64,000 bases of DNA from CAZHFW01 sp964531675. Lineage in GTDB: Bacteria; Planctomycetota; Phycisphaerae; Phycisphaerales; UBA1924. Below, piece by piece: positions 27,518 through 35,738 of this stretch. The stretch is from assembly GCA_964531675.1 (NCBI GenBank), contig CAZHFW010000021.1:1-64000 (forward strand), given 5' to 3'. The first letter of the stretch is position 1. Each line of letters starts with the position of its first letter. The translations under genes and the position numbers were made by a program. The notes below the pieces were generated by a model. It was not told where the DNA came from, made no database searches, and saw only the letters and a list, made by a program, of their open reading frames with translations.

Positions 27518-28969
27518 ATGATCGCCGCAATGGATCTGCCGCGAGTTTCCCGTCTTACCCGCGCCGCCCTCTTGGCGGGCGCCGCATGGATCGCCCTTCC
27601 GGGTCTGGCTCTGGCCCAGGTCCGCGACATCGAGGCGTACAAGGCCGTGGTGCTCCAGAGCGCCACGCCCCTGCGCTGCGACAACTCCGACAAGTTCTAC
27701 AAGGTCGCCGAGCTGGCAGCGGGGACCATCGTCACCGTCGATGGCGAGAGCAACGACTGGGCCCGCGTGACCTATCCCTCGACCCTCTCCGCGTTCGTCG
27801 CGGCCGAGCAGGTCGATCTGGCCGCCAATGGCTCCACCGGCAAGCTCAAGGAAGCCTCCAAGCTCAAGGCGCCGCACCTGGCCTCGGGCTTTGAAGGCAG
27901 CTGGAAGAGCCTCCTCGCCCGCGAGCTCCCCGCAGGCACCGAGCTCAAGATCCTCGAGCAGATCAAGAACAAGGACGGCAAGGTCCAGGGCTATCGTGTC
28001 CCCGCCCCCGATTCCGCCCGCGGGTATCTGACCAAGGCCTCCATCCGCAAGGCGACCCCCGAGGAGATCGCCAAGGCCGCCGGCACGACGCTGCCCGCGG
28101 CGGCCCCCGCCCCCGCGGAACACAAGCCCGCGGAAGCCAAGCCAGCCGAAACCAAGCCCGCCGAAACCAAGCCGGCGGACGCCAAGCCCGCCGAGTCCAA
28201 GCCCGCGGACGCAACTTCTCCGGATGCCAAGCCCGCCGAGAGCACCGCGACGCCCAAGCCGGTCGATCTGACCGCGCCGGCGCAGCCCACCGGCACGCCT
28301 CCTGACGCGCCCACCACCATCGATCAGAAGTCCGATCCCAACGCGCCCAAGCCCACCCTTGAGCCTGTTCCGGCCCCGACCGAGCCCGTCAAGGCGACGC
28401 CCGCGGCGCCCCGCGAGCCCAATGCGATCGATCTGGAGCCCACCTTCCAGCGCATCCGTCGCGAGGACCCCATGACCGCGGAGCTTGATGAGCTCACCGC
28501 GGCCTACCAGCGCCTCATCAGCGAACGTCCCGCGGGCGACCGCCGTCGCAAGCAGATGGAGCAGCGCGTTGAGCTCCTGAGCCTCATGCGTGACTACCGC
28601 GACAAGCGCCGCGCCGTCGAGGAAGCCAACGCCGCCGCCCGCCAGACCAACGACGAGTTCCAGCGCAAGATGGCCGAGTACGACCTCCAGCGCCAGTACG
28701 CCATCGTCGGCCTGCTCATGCCTTCCACCGTCTACGACGGCAGCCAGCTGCCCCTCATGTACCGCCTCCAGTCCGTCGGCGGCAGCGCTCCCCGCACGCT
28801 GGGCTACCTCAAGCCCACCCCCGCCCTGAACCTGGAATCCAAGGTTGGCGTGGTCGTGGGCGTCGTCGGCGAGAACCAGTTTGACGCCTCGCTCCGCCTG
28901 AACGTGATCGATGCGGTCCGCGTTGATCCCCTGCAGGCCGCCAAGAACCCGGTGAAGGTCGGGAACTGA
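27518..28969 (+). CDS. Exported protein with SH3-like domain, Lys/Pro/Ala repeat linker and coiled coil
   Basis: A 483-residue exported protein not assignable to a characterised family. Signal peptide at residues 1-33, cleavage ALA-Q. An SH3-like beta domain (about 38-105) follows: YKAVVLQSATPLRCDNSDKFYKVAELAAGTIVTVDGESNDWARVTYP. Then a second beta domain and a low-complexity linker of KPAE/KPAD units (about 195-260). The C-terminal part has a charged coiled coil (QMEQRVELLSLMRDYRDKRRAVEEANAAARQTNDEFQRKMAEYDLQRQYAIVG) and a small beta domain. SH3b modules often bind peptidoglycan; this is only a suggestion. Start: AAGGAG 8 bases before ATG. The palindrome at 29037 may terminate it. Confidence 0.75.
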   Translation: MIAAMDLPRVSRLTRAALLAGAAWIALPGLALAQVRDIEAYKAVVLQSATPLRCDNSDKFYKVAELAAGTIVTVDGESNDWARVTYPSTLSAFVAAEQVDLAANGSTGKLKEASKLKAPHLASGFEGSWKSLLARELPAGTELKILEQIKNKDGKVQGYRVPAPDSARGYLTKASIRKATPEEIAKAAGTTLPAAAPAPAEHKPAEAKPAETKPAETKPADAKPAESKPADATSPDAKPAESTATPKPVDLTAPAQPTGTPPDAPTTIDQKSDPNAPKPTLEPVPAPTEPVKATPAAPREPNAIDLEPTFQRIRREDPMTAELDELTAAYQRLISERPAGDRRRKQMEQRVELLSLMRDYRDKRRAVEEANAAARQTNDEFQRKMAEYDLQRQYAIVGLLMPSTVYDGSQLPLMYRLQSVGGSAPRTLGYLKPTPALNLESKVGVVVGVVGENQFDASLRLNVIDAVRVDPLQAAKNPVKVGN

Positions 28970-28989
28970 GCCCCACATTCCCGGGTGTC

Positions 28990-29004
28990 AGGAGACAATC
29001 TCCT
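28990..29004. repeat. Small hairpin upstream of the FIST gene
   Basis: AGGAGA, CAA, TCTCCT: a 6-bp perfect stem with 3-base loop, between the SH3-like gene and the 26-bp palindrome. Confidence 0.4.
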
Positions 29005-29036
29005 CACTGATTCCGGGGAATCTGAATCTCAACAAT

Positions 29037-29062
29037 GGGCCTTGGAGAATTCTCCAAGGCCC
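29037..29062. promoter_or_regulatory. 26-bp perfect palindrome before the FIST gene
   Basis: Two 13-base half-sites (GGGCCTTGGAGAA and its complement) meet at GAATTC, with no mismatch. It ends 1 base before the TACACT box and so covers where a -35 region would be. This is a natural position for an operator, such as a repressor site. Read as RNA it is a stem (11 bp, AATT loop) followed by TTACACTTTTTG, so it could alternatively terminate the upstream gene. Confidence 0.6.
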
Positions 29063-29063
29063 T

Positions 29064-29069
29064 TACACT
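29064..29069 (+). promoter_or_regulatory. -10-like box TACACT, 7 nt before the FIST start
   Basis: TACACT ends 7 bases before ATG 29077 and supports that start over the in-frame ATG at 29035, which lies in the palindrome. Confidence 0.5.
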
Positions 29070-29076
29070 TTTTGAC

Positions 29077-30384
29077 ATGGGACTTCCGGGCCTGAGAACT
29101 GACCTTCGATTTGCCAGCGCGTTGTCAAGCAACGCCGATACGCGACTCGCCGCCGAGCAGGTGTGCGAGCAGGCCGGCATGCGCCTGGGCTCAGGCGGGG
29201 TCGATCTGGCGGTCCTGTTCTTCAGCCCGCACCACGTCGCGGGCGCGGACGATCTGGTCCGGATCGTGCGTGAACGTCTCGGCCCCGTGTGTCTGGTGGG
29301 CGCTTCGGCCGAGTCCGTCCTGGCCGGCCCCATCGAGCTCGAACGTGCTGCGGGCGTGTCGCTCATGGTCGCGCGCATGCCCGGCGTGCAGATGCACGCC
29401 TTCTCCTCCGACGACTTCCCGCCCTTGGACGCCGACCCCACCGTCGTCAGCGGCCGCCTGGCCGAGGCGCTGGCTTTGGGCGCGGACACCAAGGGCGTCA
29501 TGCTCCTCATGGATCCGTTCAGCGCCCCGGTCGTCAGGCTGCTCCCCTCGGTGAACGCGGCGCTCGCGGCCCGGGGCGTGCCCCGCGTGCCGGTGTTCGG
29601 AGGCATGGCCTCCGCCTCGCGCTCCGCGGGCGGGAACGTGCTGATCCAGGACCGTCGCCTGATGCACGCGGGCTCCGTCGGCGTCACCTTCAACGGTCCG
29701 ATCCGGATCGACACCGTCGTGAGTCAGGGTTGCCGGGGCATCGGCCCGACGATGGTCATCACCAAGGCCCGCGGGAACATCATCTCCGAGCTTGGCGGCC
29801 GCCCGGCGTACACCGTCATCCGCCAGCTCGTCGACGAGCTCGACCCCTCGGATCGCAAGCTCCTCGAGGGCGGGCTCTTCATCGGGCGCGTGATCAACGA
29901 GTACAAGGAACGCTTCGGGCGCGACGACTTCCTCGTGCGTTCGGTCGTCGGCGTCGATCAGTCCAGCGGCGCGATCGCGGTGGGGGACCTGGTCCGCGTC
30001 GGCCAGACGGTCCGCGCCCACGTGCGCGACGCCCGCACCGCGGACGAGGATCTCTCGCTCCTGCTCGACGCCCAGAAGCTTCACACCAGGCCATTGGGCG
30101 CGATCTGCGTGACCTGCAACGGCCGCGGCACGCAGCTCTTCGACGCGCCGCACCACGACGCCGCCGCCATCTGCCGCGCCTTCGGCCCCCTGACCGCGGG
30201 CGAGGAACTCGCCAAGACAGGCCGCGTGATCGACCCCACAGGCGAAGAAGTCGCCGGCGCCGATCCGCTCCCCATGGCGGGCTTCTTCGCCGCCGGTGAG
30301 ATCGGCCCCGTCGGAGGCCAGAGCTTCCTCCACGGCCAGACCGCATCGGTCGCGCTGTTCAGGCCCGATCTGCCGCGGCCGTGA
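29077..30384 (+). CDS. FIST domain sensory protein
   Basis: A 435-residue protein of the FIST N plus FIST C layout, a putative ligand-binding sensor domain pair. N-terminal domain: DLRFASALSSNADTRLAAEQVCEQAG... VDLAVLFFSPHHVAGADDLVRIVRERLGPVCLVGASAESVLAGP. Middle: PVFGGMASASRSAGGNVLIQDRRLMHAGSVGVTFNGPIRID. C-terminal domain: RPAYTVIRQLVDEL... GALCVTCNGRGTQLFD-like (GAICVTCNGRGTQLFDAPHHDAAAI) and AGFFAAGEIGPVGGQSFLHGQTASVALF, a strong FIST_C signature. No fused output domain is present. The role is unknown here, as no chemotaxis or histidine kinase gene lies nearby. The upstream palindrome suggests regulation. Confidence 0.88.
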   Translation: MGLPGLRTDLRFASALSSNADTRLAAEQVCEQAGMRLGSGGVDLAVLFFSPHHVAGADDLVRIVRERLGPVCLVGASAESVLAGPIELERAAGVSLMVARMPGVQMHAFSSDDFPPLDADPTVVSGRLAEALALGADTKGVMLLMDPFSAPVVRLLPSVNAALAARGVPRVPVFGGMASASRSAGGNVLIQDRRLMHAGSVGVTFNGPIRIDTVVSQGCRGIGPTMVITKARGNIISELGGRPAYTVIRQLVDELDPSDRKLLEGGLFIGRVINEYKERFGRDDFLVRSVVGVDQSSGAIAVGDLVRVGQTVRAHVRDARTADEDLSLLLDAQKLHTRPLGAICVTCNGRGTQLFDAPHHDAAAICRAFGPLTAGEELAKTGRVIDPTGEEVAGADPLPMAGFFAAGEIGPVGGQSFLHGQTASVALFRPDLPRP

Positions 30385-30408
30385 TGATCGCGCCTTCGCG
30401 CCCCCCAC

Positions 30409-31755
30409 TCACTCCGGCACAACCAACCCCCGGCACTCGCCGAAGCCGATGCGGGTGTGTCCGGGCTTCTCGCAGAAGCCCCGCATGATCAGCTCGTCGC
30501 CGTCCTGCAGGAACGTGCGGGTCTCGCCCGACGGGAGCGCGATGGGTTTGCGAGGCAGGGGCTTGCCGTCCGGGCCGTGGCCTTGCCAGGTGAGTTCGAG
30601 CAGGCAGCCGCGGGATTCGGGATTGGGGCCCGAGACAGTGCCCGAGGCGATCAGATCGCCCGGGATCATGTTGCACCCGTTGGACGTGTGGTGCACGAGC
30701 ATCTGCCCGAGCGTCCAGTACATGTCGCGGAACGAGCCCCGCGAGAGGCGCACCGGCGCGATGTTCTTTTCACGCATCGCCGCCGACTGGAGGAAGACCT
30801 CGAGGGTGATGTCAAAACCGCCGCGGGCCGCGTGCGCCGGATCGCGGAGATAGTCCAAAGGCTCCGGGTCCCCCGCGCTGCGGCTCGGGCCGGGCACGCG
30901 GAAGGGCTCCAGCGCATCGAGCGTGACCACAAAGGGCGAGATCGTCGTCGCGAAGTTCTTCGCCAGGAAGGGGCCCAGAGGCTGGTACTCCCACTTCTGA
31001 ATGTCCCGCGCCGACCAGTCGTTCACGAGCACGAGCCCGAACAGGAAGTCGTCGATCTCCGCCATCGTGATGGGCTCGCCCAGATCGTTGCCCATCGCGA
31101 TCAGGGCCCCGACCTCCATCTCGTAATCGAGCATCTTGCAAGGGTCAAAGCTCGGCGCCGCAGCGTCGTCGGCCTTGGTCTGCCCCTTGGGCCTGATGAT
31201 GTCCGAGCCCGAGGCCAGAATCGACGACGCTCGCCCGTGATACCCGATGGGCACGTGCTTGTAGTTGGGCAAAAGCGGATTGTCGGGCCTGAACATCGAG
31301 CCCACGTTGGTCGCGTGGTGGATGCTCGCGTAGAAGTCCGTGTAGTTGGGCACCTGAAGCGGCGGCAGCGGGATTACCTCGTCGATCCGGCGCATGAACC
31401 GAGTGCGGAGCTTCTTGTCCTTGGAAAGACGGCTTCCCACGCGCAGCTCACGCGACGCCCAGGCGCGGAGCTGTTCGGAGAACTCGTTGCCCGCTTCGAG
31501 CGACTCGAACATGTCCAGGAAACTGTCCGGGCCGTTGAGCTGGAGACCCTCGGGGAGGAAGTTGTCCTCGCAGGCCGCCATCAGGTCCAGGATCTCGTCG
31601 CCGATCGCGACGCCCATCCGCGTCGGCTCGTCGTGCGAGCCCGCGAACGTGAACGTCACCAGCGGGAGGTTCTGGATCGGAAAGTCCGCGCCCTCCTCAT
31701 TGGCAGCATCGATGAAGGACTTGAGCTTGGGATCGTGGGTCTCGTTGAGCGGCAT
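30409..31755 (-). CDS. fahA: Fumarylacetoacetase
   Basis: Cleaves fumarylacetoacetate to fumarate and acetoacetate, the last step of tyrosine/homogentisate degradation. The 448 residues match the full-length eukaryotic-like enzyme. N-terminal domain (FPIQNLPLVTFTF...RMGVAIGDEILDL), then YTDFYASIHHATNVGSMFRP, LPNYKHVPIGYHGRASSILASG, MLDYEMEVGALIAMGNDLGEPITM, LVNDWSARDIQKWEYQPLGPFLAKNFATTISPFVV and SGTVSGPNPESRGCLLELTWQG. Family metal-site Asp/Glu positions are present (YTDFYAS, MLDYEMEVG, NDWSARD). The upstream steps hmgA and maiA are not in the window. It is followed by no cotranscribed gene; the unknown 316-residue gene lies just upstream, same strand. Confidence 0.95.
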   Translation of the reverse strand: MPLNETHDPKLKSFIDAANEEGADFPIQNLPLVTFTFAGSHDEPTRMGVAIGDEILDLMAACEDNFLPEGLQLNGPDSFLDMFESLEAGNEFSEQLRAWASRELRVGSRLSKDKKLRTRFMRRIDEVIPLPPLQVPNYTDFYASIHHATNVGSMFRPDNPLLPNYKHVPIGYHGRASSILASGSDIIRPKGQTKADDAAAPSFDPCKMLDYEMEVGALIAMGNDLGEPITMAEIDDFLFGLVLVNDWSARDIQKWEYQPLGPFLAKNFATTISPFVVTLDALEPFRVPGPSRSAGDPEPLDYLRDPAHAARGGFDITLEVFLQSAAMREKNIAPVRLSRGSFRDMYWTLGQMLVHHTSNGCNMIPGDLIASGTVSGPNPESRGCLLELTWQGHGPDGKPLPRKPIALPSGETRTFLQDGDELIMRGFCEKPGHTRIGFGECRGLVVPE

Positions 31756-31761
31756 GGTCGG

Positions 31762-31767
31762 AGGATA
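31762..31767 (-). promoter_or_regulatory. -10-like box TATCCT, 6 nt before fahA start
   Basis: Minus-strand TATCCT, six bases, then ATG 31755. The neighbouring gene upstream has an identical TATCCT box. Confidence 0.5.
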
Positions 31768-31806
31768 GGAGAATCCCCGCCTCCGGACCCGGACCTTCGG
31801 TCCCGA

Positions 31807-32757
31807 TCAGATGACCTTGTGGTGCCGGAGCTCACCCGTCGGCTCGTCAAACGAGCAGGACCCGAAGCTGAGCGCAAACGATTCCCGCACGCGGGCCAGC
31901 TGGATCGTGTCCACGAGCCGGTCGGTCCATCCGAGGGAGCCCTCCCCGAAGTGGAAGTTCTCGATCTCGGTCTCGTGGAGGACTTTGAGCGTCGTGTCTT
32001 CCTCGATGCGGGCCGCCTTGACCAGGGCCGCCGCGACGAAGAGGTTGAGGAACCCGTGCATCAGGCCCGACGCCGCCCCGGGCTCGTAGGTCAGGCGATG
32101 CGTCCCGCGCACGCAGTGGTGAAGCCCCGCGGTCGCCTTGAACGCGACGTCGGAGACGGCGCACGCGTGCAGGAAGATCGCCAGCGCCTCGCAGTTCGGG
32201 AAGGCTTCGGGCACCGTCCCGCCCGTGCGGATCTTGGCCGCCGCTTTGGTCCCGGACAGCGCCGCAATGAACCCGCGGCAGTCGCCCCCTGACTTGTGCA
32301 CCTCGGGCGGGAACTCGAAGAACGGGAAGATGTCCTCCGGGATCCGGTCCAGCGCGTGATCGATGTAATCCACCGAAGGCGCCTTGAGCTCCACCGTGTC
32401 GATCTTCGCCAGCCCGTTATCCGGCCGGCTGTGGTACTCGTTGAACGAATCGATCTGCGCGATCCCGTCGGCCAGGTCCTGATCGACGAGGACCGACAGA
32501 AGCCAGGGCGACTCCTCGTCGTATTCGCGGTACCCGCTGGTCGCGTTGGTCCCCGGGAGCATGACCGACGCGTGCTTGGAGAACTCCTCCAGACGCGACA
32601 CCGGAACGATGAAACGTCCGAGAATCCACGCGTCTCCGGACATGCGCGAACGCGCGTAGTTCTCCACCGCAGCCTGCATCTCGAGCTTGGCCGGGGGGAA
32701 CAGGCCCGCGTAATCGATCAGGCCGGTCAGAAGAGTTTGGGAAGAGTCGGTCGCCAT
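31807..32757 (-). CDS. Conserved-looking soluble protein of unknown function next to fahA
   Basis: A 316-residue cytosolic protein that I do not recognise. It begins MATDSSQTLLTGLIDYAGLFPPAKLEMQAAVENYARSRMSGDAWILGRFIVP and contains several blocks that look conserved in character. Examples are YREYDEESPWLLSVLVDQ, VHKSGGDCRGFIAALS, KIRTGG and FKATAGLHHCVRGTHRLTYEPGAASGLMHGFLNLFVAAAL. The K-A-T-x-G-L-H-H segment preceded by a G-strand is reminiscent of TIM-barrel aldolase-like phosphate-binding ends, but this is weak. It lies 51 bp before fahA on the same strand, yet each gene has its own TATCCT box, so they may be separately promoted. Confidence 0.7.
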   Translation of the reverse strand: MATDSSQTLLTGLIDYAGLFPPAKLEMQAAVENYARSRMSGDAWILGRFIVPVSRLEEFSKHASVMLPGTNATSGYREYDEESPWLLSVLVDQDLADGIAQIDSFNEYHSRPDNGLAKIDTVELKAPSVDYIDHALDRIPEDIFPFFEFPPEVHKSGGDCRGFIAALSGTKAAAKIRTGGTVPEAFPNCEALAIFLHACAVSDVAFKATAGLHHCVRGTHRLTYEPGAASGLMHGFLNLFVAAALVKAARIEEDTTLKVLHETEIENFHFGEGSLGWTDRLVDTIQLARVRESFALSFGSCSFDEPTGELRHHKVI

Positions 32758-32765
32758 GTGCCCAG

Positions 32766-32771
32766 AGGATA
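32766..32771 (-). promoter_or_regulatory. -10-like box TATCCT, 8 nt before the fahA-neighbour start
   Basis: Minus-strand TATCCT, eight bases, then ATG 32757. Same hexamer as for fahA. Confidence 0.5.
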
Positions 32772-32847
32772 ACGCCCCGGCGGGGGATCCTCCCGAACCC
32801 TTGGATTCGGGACCAAAAGGTGCGATCAGGAGCCCGAAACCCGCGTT

Positions 32848-33288
32848 TTACTTGGCCAGTTTGGCCACCAGCCGCCACAGCGTGTGGGGATCCACCTGAC
32901 GCCCCGTCCGCGTGTTGAACTCGTGGTGGAGCTTCTCGAACGCCTCGGAATACGGCAGCTGGTCCCGCTTCCCGAGCGATCCCACCGCGCCCACCACCAG
33001 ACCCGTCAGCAAGCGCTCCTCGTCATCGCTGATCTTCGGGGGATTGGTCGCGGCCTTCCCGGTCCGCGGGAGCTTGGCCGCCTTGCGCAGCGTCTGAAGC
33101 CGGTGCAGCACCTCGCGCTCGCTCCGCTCATCGCCCGCCTTCTTCAGCGTCTCCACGATCGCATCGAGTTCCGCGGTATACGGCAGATCGTCGAGCGTGC
33201 GATTCGCCTCGATGTACGCGCTCACCAGCCTGGTGTCAGGCGATGGCTCATCGCGTTCCGGTCCGAGCTCGAAGAGACTCTCGCTCAT
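32848..33288 (-). CDS. Small unknown protein coupled to the esterase gene
   Basis: A 146-residue soluble, helix-rich charged protein (MSESLFELGPERDEPSPDTRLVSAYIEANRTLDDLPYTAELDAIVETLKKAGDERSEREVLHRLQTLRKAAKLP). I do not recognise a family. ATG 33288 overlaps the stop of the esterase gene (ATGA overlap), giving translational coupling. The frame is open upstream within the esterase gene, but the coupled ATG is by far the best start. A linker with Thr/Pro at about residues 75-90 separates the two helical halves. Confidence 0.72.
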   Translation of the reverse strand: MSESLFELGPERDEPSPDTRLVSAYIEANRTLDDLPYTAELDAIVETLKKAGDERSEREVLHRLQTLRKAAKLPRTGKAATNPPKISDDEERLLTGLVVGAVGSLGKRDQLPYSEAFEKLHHEFNTRTGRQVDPHTLWRLVAKLAK

Positions 33289-34397
33289 GCGCCCGCCTTC
33301 TCCGGGCCGCGCTCCCCGCCGCTGAGGAAGGGCTCCCAGGGAATCATCGCGGTGCTGGCGTCGGCGCTCAGGTCCAGGAAGTCCCCGGCGCAGCGGTCGA
33401 ACAGCGCCTGCCGCCTGGCGTTGCGCAGCCCGCCGTCGTGATGACCAAAGGGCGTCAGGAAACGCCACTTGCGCCCGGGCTCGGCCGCCAGCGCGTTGTA
33501 GACCGCCGCAGCGGTGGGGGCGGGGACGACCTCGTCCCGCTCCGCGAGCATCACCAGCGCCGGGCAGCGGACCTTGCTCGCATGCACGACCGAATCGCAC
33601 ACGCGCACCGCCTCGTGAAGCTGCTGTTCACGATCGGCGTGCCCCCGCGCGAGCGTGTTGATCGCGTCGATCATGTGCTTGCCCGCGCTGCCCGGGACCG
33701 CGCCGCGATCCCACCGCCACGACCAGTCGCCCAGCGATGGGAGCGAGACGCAGAGCCTCGCGGGCTCGTCCTTGCCGACCAGATGAGCCGCCGCGATCAC
33801 GGCAAGCCCGCCTCCGAAACTGCGCCCGGTCAGCGCGATGGGCGCCGCAGCGCCGAGCTTCTCGCGCAGTGCTCGGTACGCATTGACCACGTCGGCGACC
33901 GCACGGGGAAGGCACCAGCCCATCAGCTCGTCGCTCTTGCCCTGGAAGGCTTCAAGCCCCTGCGCGATGTAGCCTCGCGGATCGTTGTTCCAGGCCGGCG
34001 TGTCGAGCTGGGAGCCCGGATAGCCCCGCACGCGGACGCACAGCGCCGCCATGCCCTTGGCGACCAGGCCTTCAAAGAGCTTGGCCTGATCCGCCAGCGT
34101 GGGCGGAGATTCATACCCGTGCAGCGCGACGATCCCGCCGCGGACGCGTGTGCCCTTGGGCGGGAGCGCCAGTCGGCACCCGATCCGCGCGTGGTTCAGG
34201 CTCTCGAAGACCAGCTCCGCGCCGGAATCCGAGGGGTCGCGTTCCTTGATACCCAGCTCAATGAGCTTGGGCTGATGCGAAAACACCGCGGCTTGCCACC
34301 CATTCCAGAAGGTCTGGTGCAGGTGGGAAGGCGTCACGTCCGCAACGTGCGCCAATGTGCCGACGGGCGTCAGCCCGAAGTCGTCCGGAAGATGCAT
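33285..34397 (-). CDS. Acetyl xylan esterase / cephalosporin-C deacetylase-like hydrolase
   Basis: An alpha/beta hydrolase of the AXE1 type (370 residues), deacetylating sugars, xylan side chains or similar esters. The nucleophile is Ser193 in GRSFGGGLAVIAAA (G-x-S-x-G-G), the acid is in LAERDEVVPAPTAA and the His in GHHDGG near the C-terminus. The N-terminal extension (FWNGWQAAVFSHQPKLIEL... ELVFESLNHARIGCRLALPPKG) fits AXE1 proteins. No signal peptide is visible, so the enzyme is cytoplasmic, an odd location if it works on polymers. Own TAAGCT box; coupled downstream gene of unknown function. Confidence 0.82.
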   Translation of the reverse strand: MHLPDDFGLTPVGTLAHVADVTPSHLHQTFWNGWQAAVFSHQPKLIELGIKERDPSDSGAELVFESLNHARIGCRLALPPKGTRVRGGIVALHGYESPPTLADQAKLFEGLVAKGMAALCVRVRGYPGSQLDTPAWNNDPRGYIAQGLEAFQGKSDELMGWCLPRAVADVVNAYRALREKLGAAAPIALTGRSFGGGLAVIAAAHLVGKDEPARLCVSLPSLGDWSWRWDRGAVPGSAGKHMIDAINTLARGHADREQQLHEAVRVCDSVVHASKVRCPALVMLAERDEVVPAPTAAAVYNALAAEPGRKWRFLTPFGHHDGGLRNARRQALFDRCAGDFLDLSADASTAMIPWEPFLSGGERGPEKAGA

Positions 34398-34405
34398 GCG
34401 TCCTC

Positions 34406-34411
34406 AGCTTA
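34406..34411 (-). promoter_or_regulatory. -10-like box TAAGCT, 8 nt before the esterase start
   Basis: Minus-strand TAAGCT, eight bases, then ATG 34397. Confidence 0.5.
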
Positions 34412-34437
34412 CCCGGCCTTGAAAGCCCGGCAAAGTG

Positions 34438-35688
34438 TCATTGCACCGGCTTGGCGTCCCGGGGATCGATCCACTCGGCGATCCAGAGCTGACTCGAAGG
34501 CTTCTGCTCCTCGTCGAGCTTCGGGCCGCGCTGGCTCGTCCACATCATCAGCTTGCCATCCGCGCTGAACACCGGGAGCACATCCGCGCCCGGCGCGTAG
34601 GTCACACGCTCGGGCGTCGCGGGCTTCTCCCCCCGCTTGAGGGCTTCGGTATCCACGCCGATCGAGAAGACCTCGTAGTTGGCGTGCCCGACCGCCGACG
34701 ACGCGTACACCAGGAACTTCCCCGAGGGGTGCCAGTAGGGACACCAGTTCACATCCTCGCCGCTGGTGAGCTGGTATTCCTTCTCGATCCCCGTGATCAC
34801 GCCGTTCTCGTACTTGAGCTCGGCGACGAAGAGCTGGAGCTTGTCATCGCCCTTGCGGTCCGAGCGGTAGCAGATCCACTTGGCGTCGGGCGAGAAGAAA
34901 GGCCCGCCGTCGTACCCCGGCGCCTTCACGACCACTGTCTGCGACTGGGTCTGCGTGTCGTACACCCAGATGTCCGCGTCGGGCTTCTGCCCGGGCGACA
35001 CAGGCTCCACGTGGGAATACAGCAGGAACCGGCCGTCGGGCGAGTACGAGCACTCCGCGTCGTAGCCATTGCGTGCGAACTTGGCCTTGGGCTCCGTGTC
35101 GAGGTTGGCGGCGCGATCGACCGCCACGCCGTTGCGACGGGCAGCCTCCTGCTGCTTGGCGAAGGCCTCGTCAAAGATGGGCGCCACCCACGATTCCACG
35201 ACTTCCATCTCGTCCGGGAACGCCCAGACGTAGCGGTTCGTGCCCACCTGGAAGCCCGGCTTTTCGCTCGGCTTGGGCGCGGTGAGCGTGGACCCGAAGA
35301 TGACCTTGCCCCCGATGGTCGGGTGGAACCACCCGCAGGTGTTGATCGAGCCCTCGGGGCTGATCTTCACCGGCGTGCCAAGCCCGCGGACCGCGCCCCA
35401 CTTGCCATCGCCAAGCGAATCGCGCTCGAGCCTTGCGACGTACATCGAATAGCCCGCGTTCGGATCCGGCGCGGTTCCCTTGGGCGGCGCCACGACCGCC
35501 TGGAAGATGATCCAGCGTCCGTCGGGCGAGAAGTACGCCTCGCCCGCCTTGAGGAATCGATCACGCGTCGTCAGTTGCTGCGCGTCACGCAGATGGATCT
35601 CGCGCTCACGCCAGTCCGACCCTTCTCCGGGCTGTGCGCAGGCTGCGCCGGTCAGGGTGATCGCGCCGATGGTCAGCAGTTCCAGCAT
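34438..35688 (-). CDS. TolB-like PD40 beta-propeller lipoprotein
   Basis: A 416-residue exported protein. The first 20 residues (LELLTIGAITLTGAAC) end in a lipobox-like LTGAAC, so it is probably a lipoprotein. The body is a TolB/WD40-type propeller with repeated PD40 cores: YFSPDGRWIIFQ, YSPDGRFLLYS, FFSPDAKWICYRSDRKG, WHPSGKFLVYASSA and FSADGKLMMWTSQRG. No enzyme domain is attached. Possible roles are periplasmic sensing or a partner of an envelope complex. The gene is divergent from rluA across only 50 bp, and both have TANNNT boxes. Confidence 0.82.
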   Translation of the reverse strand: MLELLTIGAITLTGAACAQPGEGSDWREREIHLRDAQQLTTRDRFLKAGEAYFSPDGRWIIFQAVVAPPKGTAPDPNAGYSMYVARLERDSLGDGKWGAVRGLGTPVKISPEGSINTCGWFHPTIGGKVIFGSTLTAPKPSEKPGFQVGTNRYVWAFPDEMEVVESWVAPIFDEAFAKQQEAARRNGVAVDRAANLDTEPKAKFARNGYDAECSYSPDGRFLLYSHVEPVSPGQKPDADIWVYDTQTQSQTVVVKAPGYDGGPFFSPDAKWICYRSDRKGDDKLQLFVAELKYENGVITGIEKEYQLTSGEDVNWCPYWHPSGKFLVYASSAVGHANYEVFSIGVDTEALKRGEKPATPERVTYAPGADVLPVFSADGKLMMWTSQRGPKLDEEQKPSSQLWIAEWIDPRDAKPVQ

Positions 35689-35694
35689 GCCGAC

Positions 35695-35700
35695 AGTCTA
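35695..35700 (-). promoter_or_regulatory. -10-like box TAGACT, 6 nt before the PD40 gene start
   Basis: Minus-strand TAGACT, six bases, then ATG 35688. It is back-to-back with the rluA box at 35728-35733. Confidence 0.55.
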
Positions 35701-35727
35701 AGCGGTCGGGAGGCGGCGCACCGCACC

Positions 35728-35733
35728 TACCCT
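35728..35733 (+). promoter_or_regulatory. -10-like box TACCCT, 5 nt before rluA GTG
   Basis: TACCCT, five bases, then GTG 35739; this supports GTG as the real start. Confidence 0.5.
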
Positions 35734-35738
35734 CGGGA

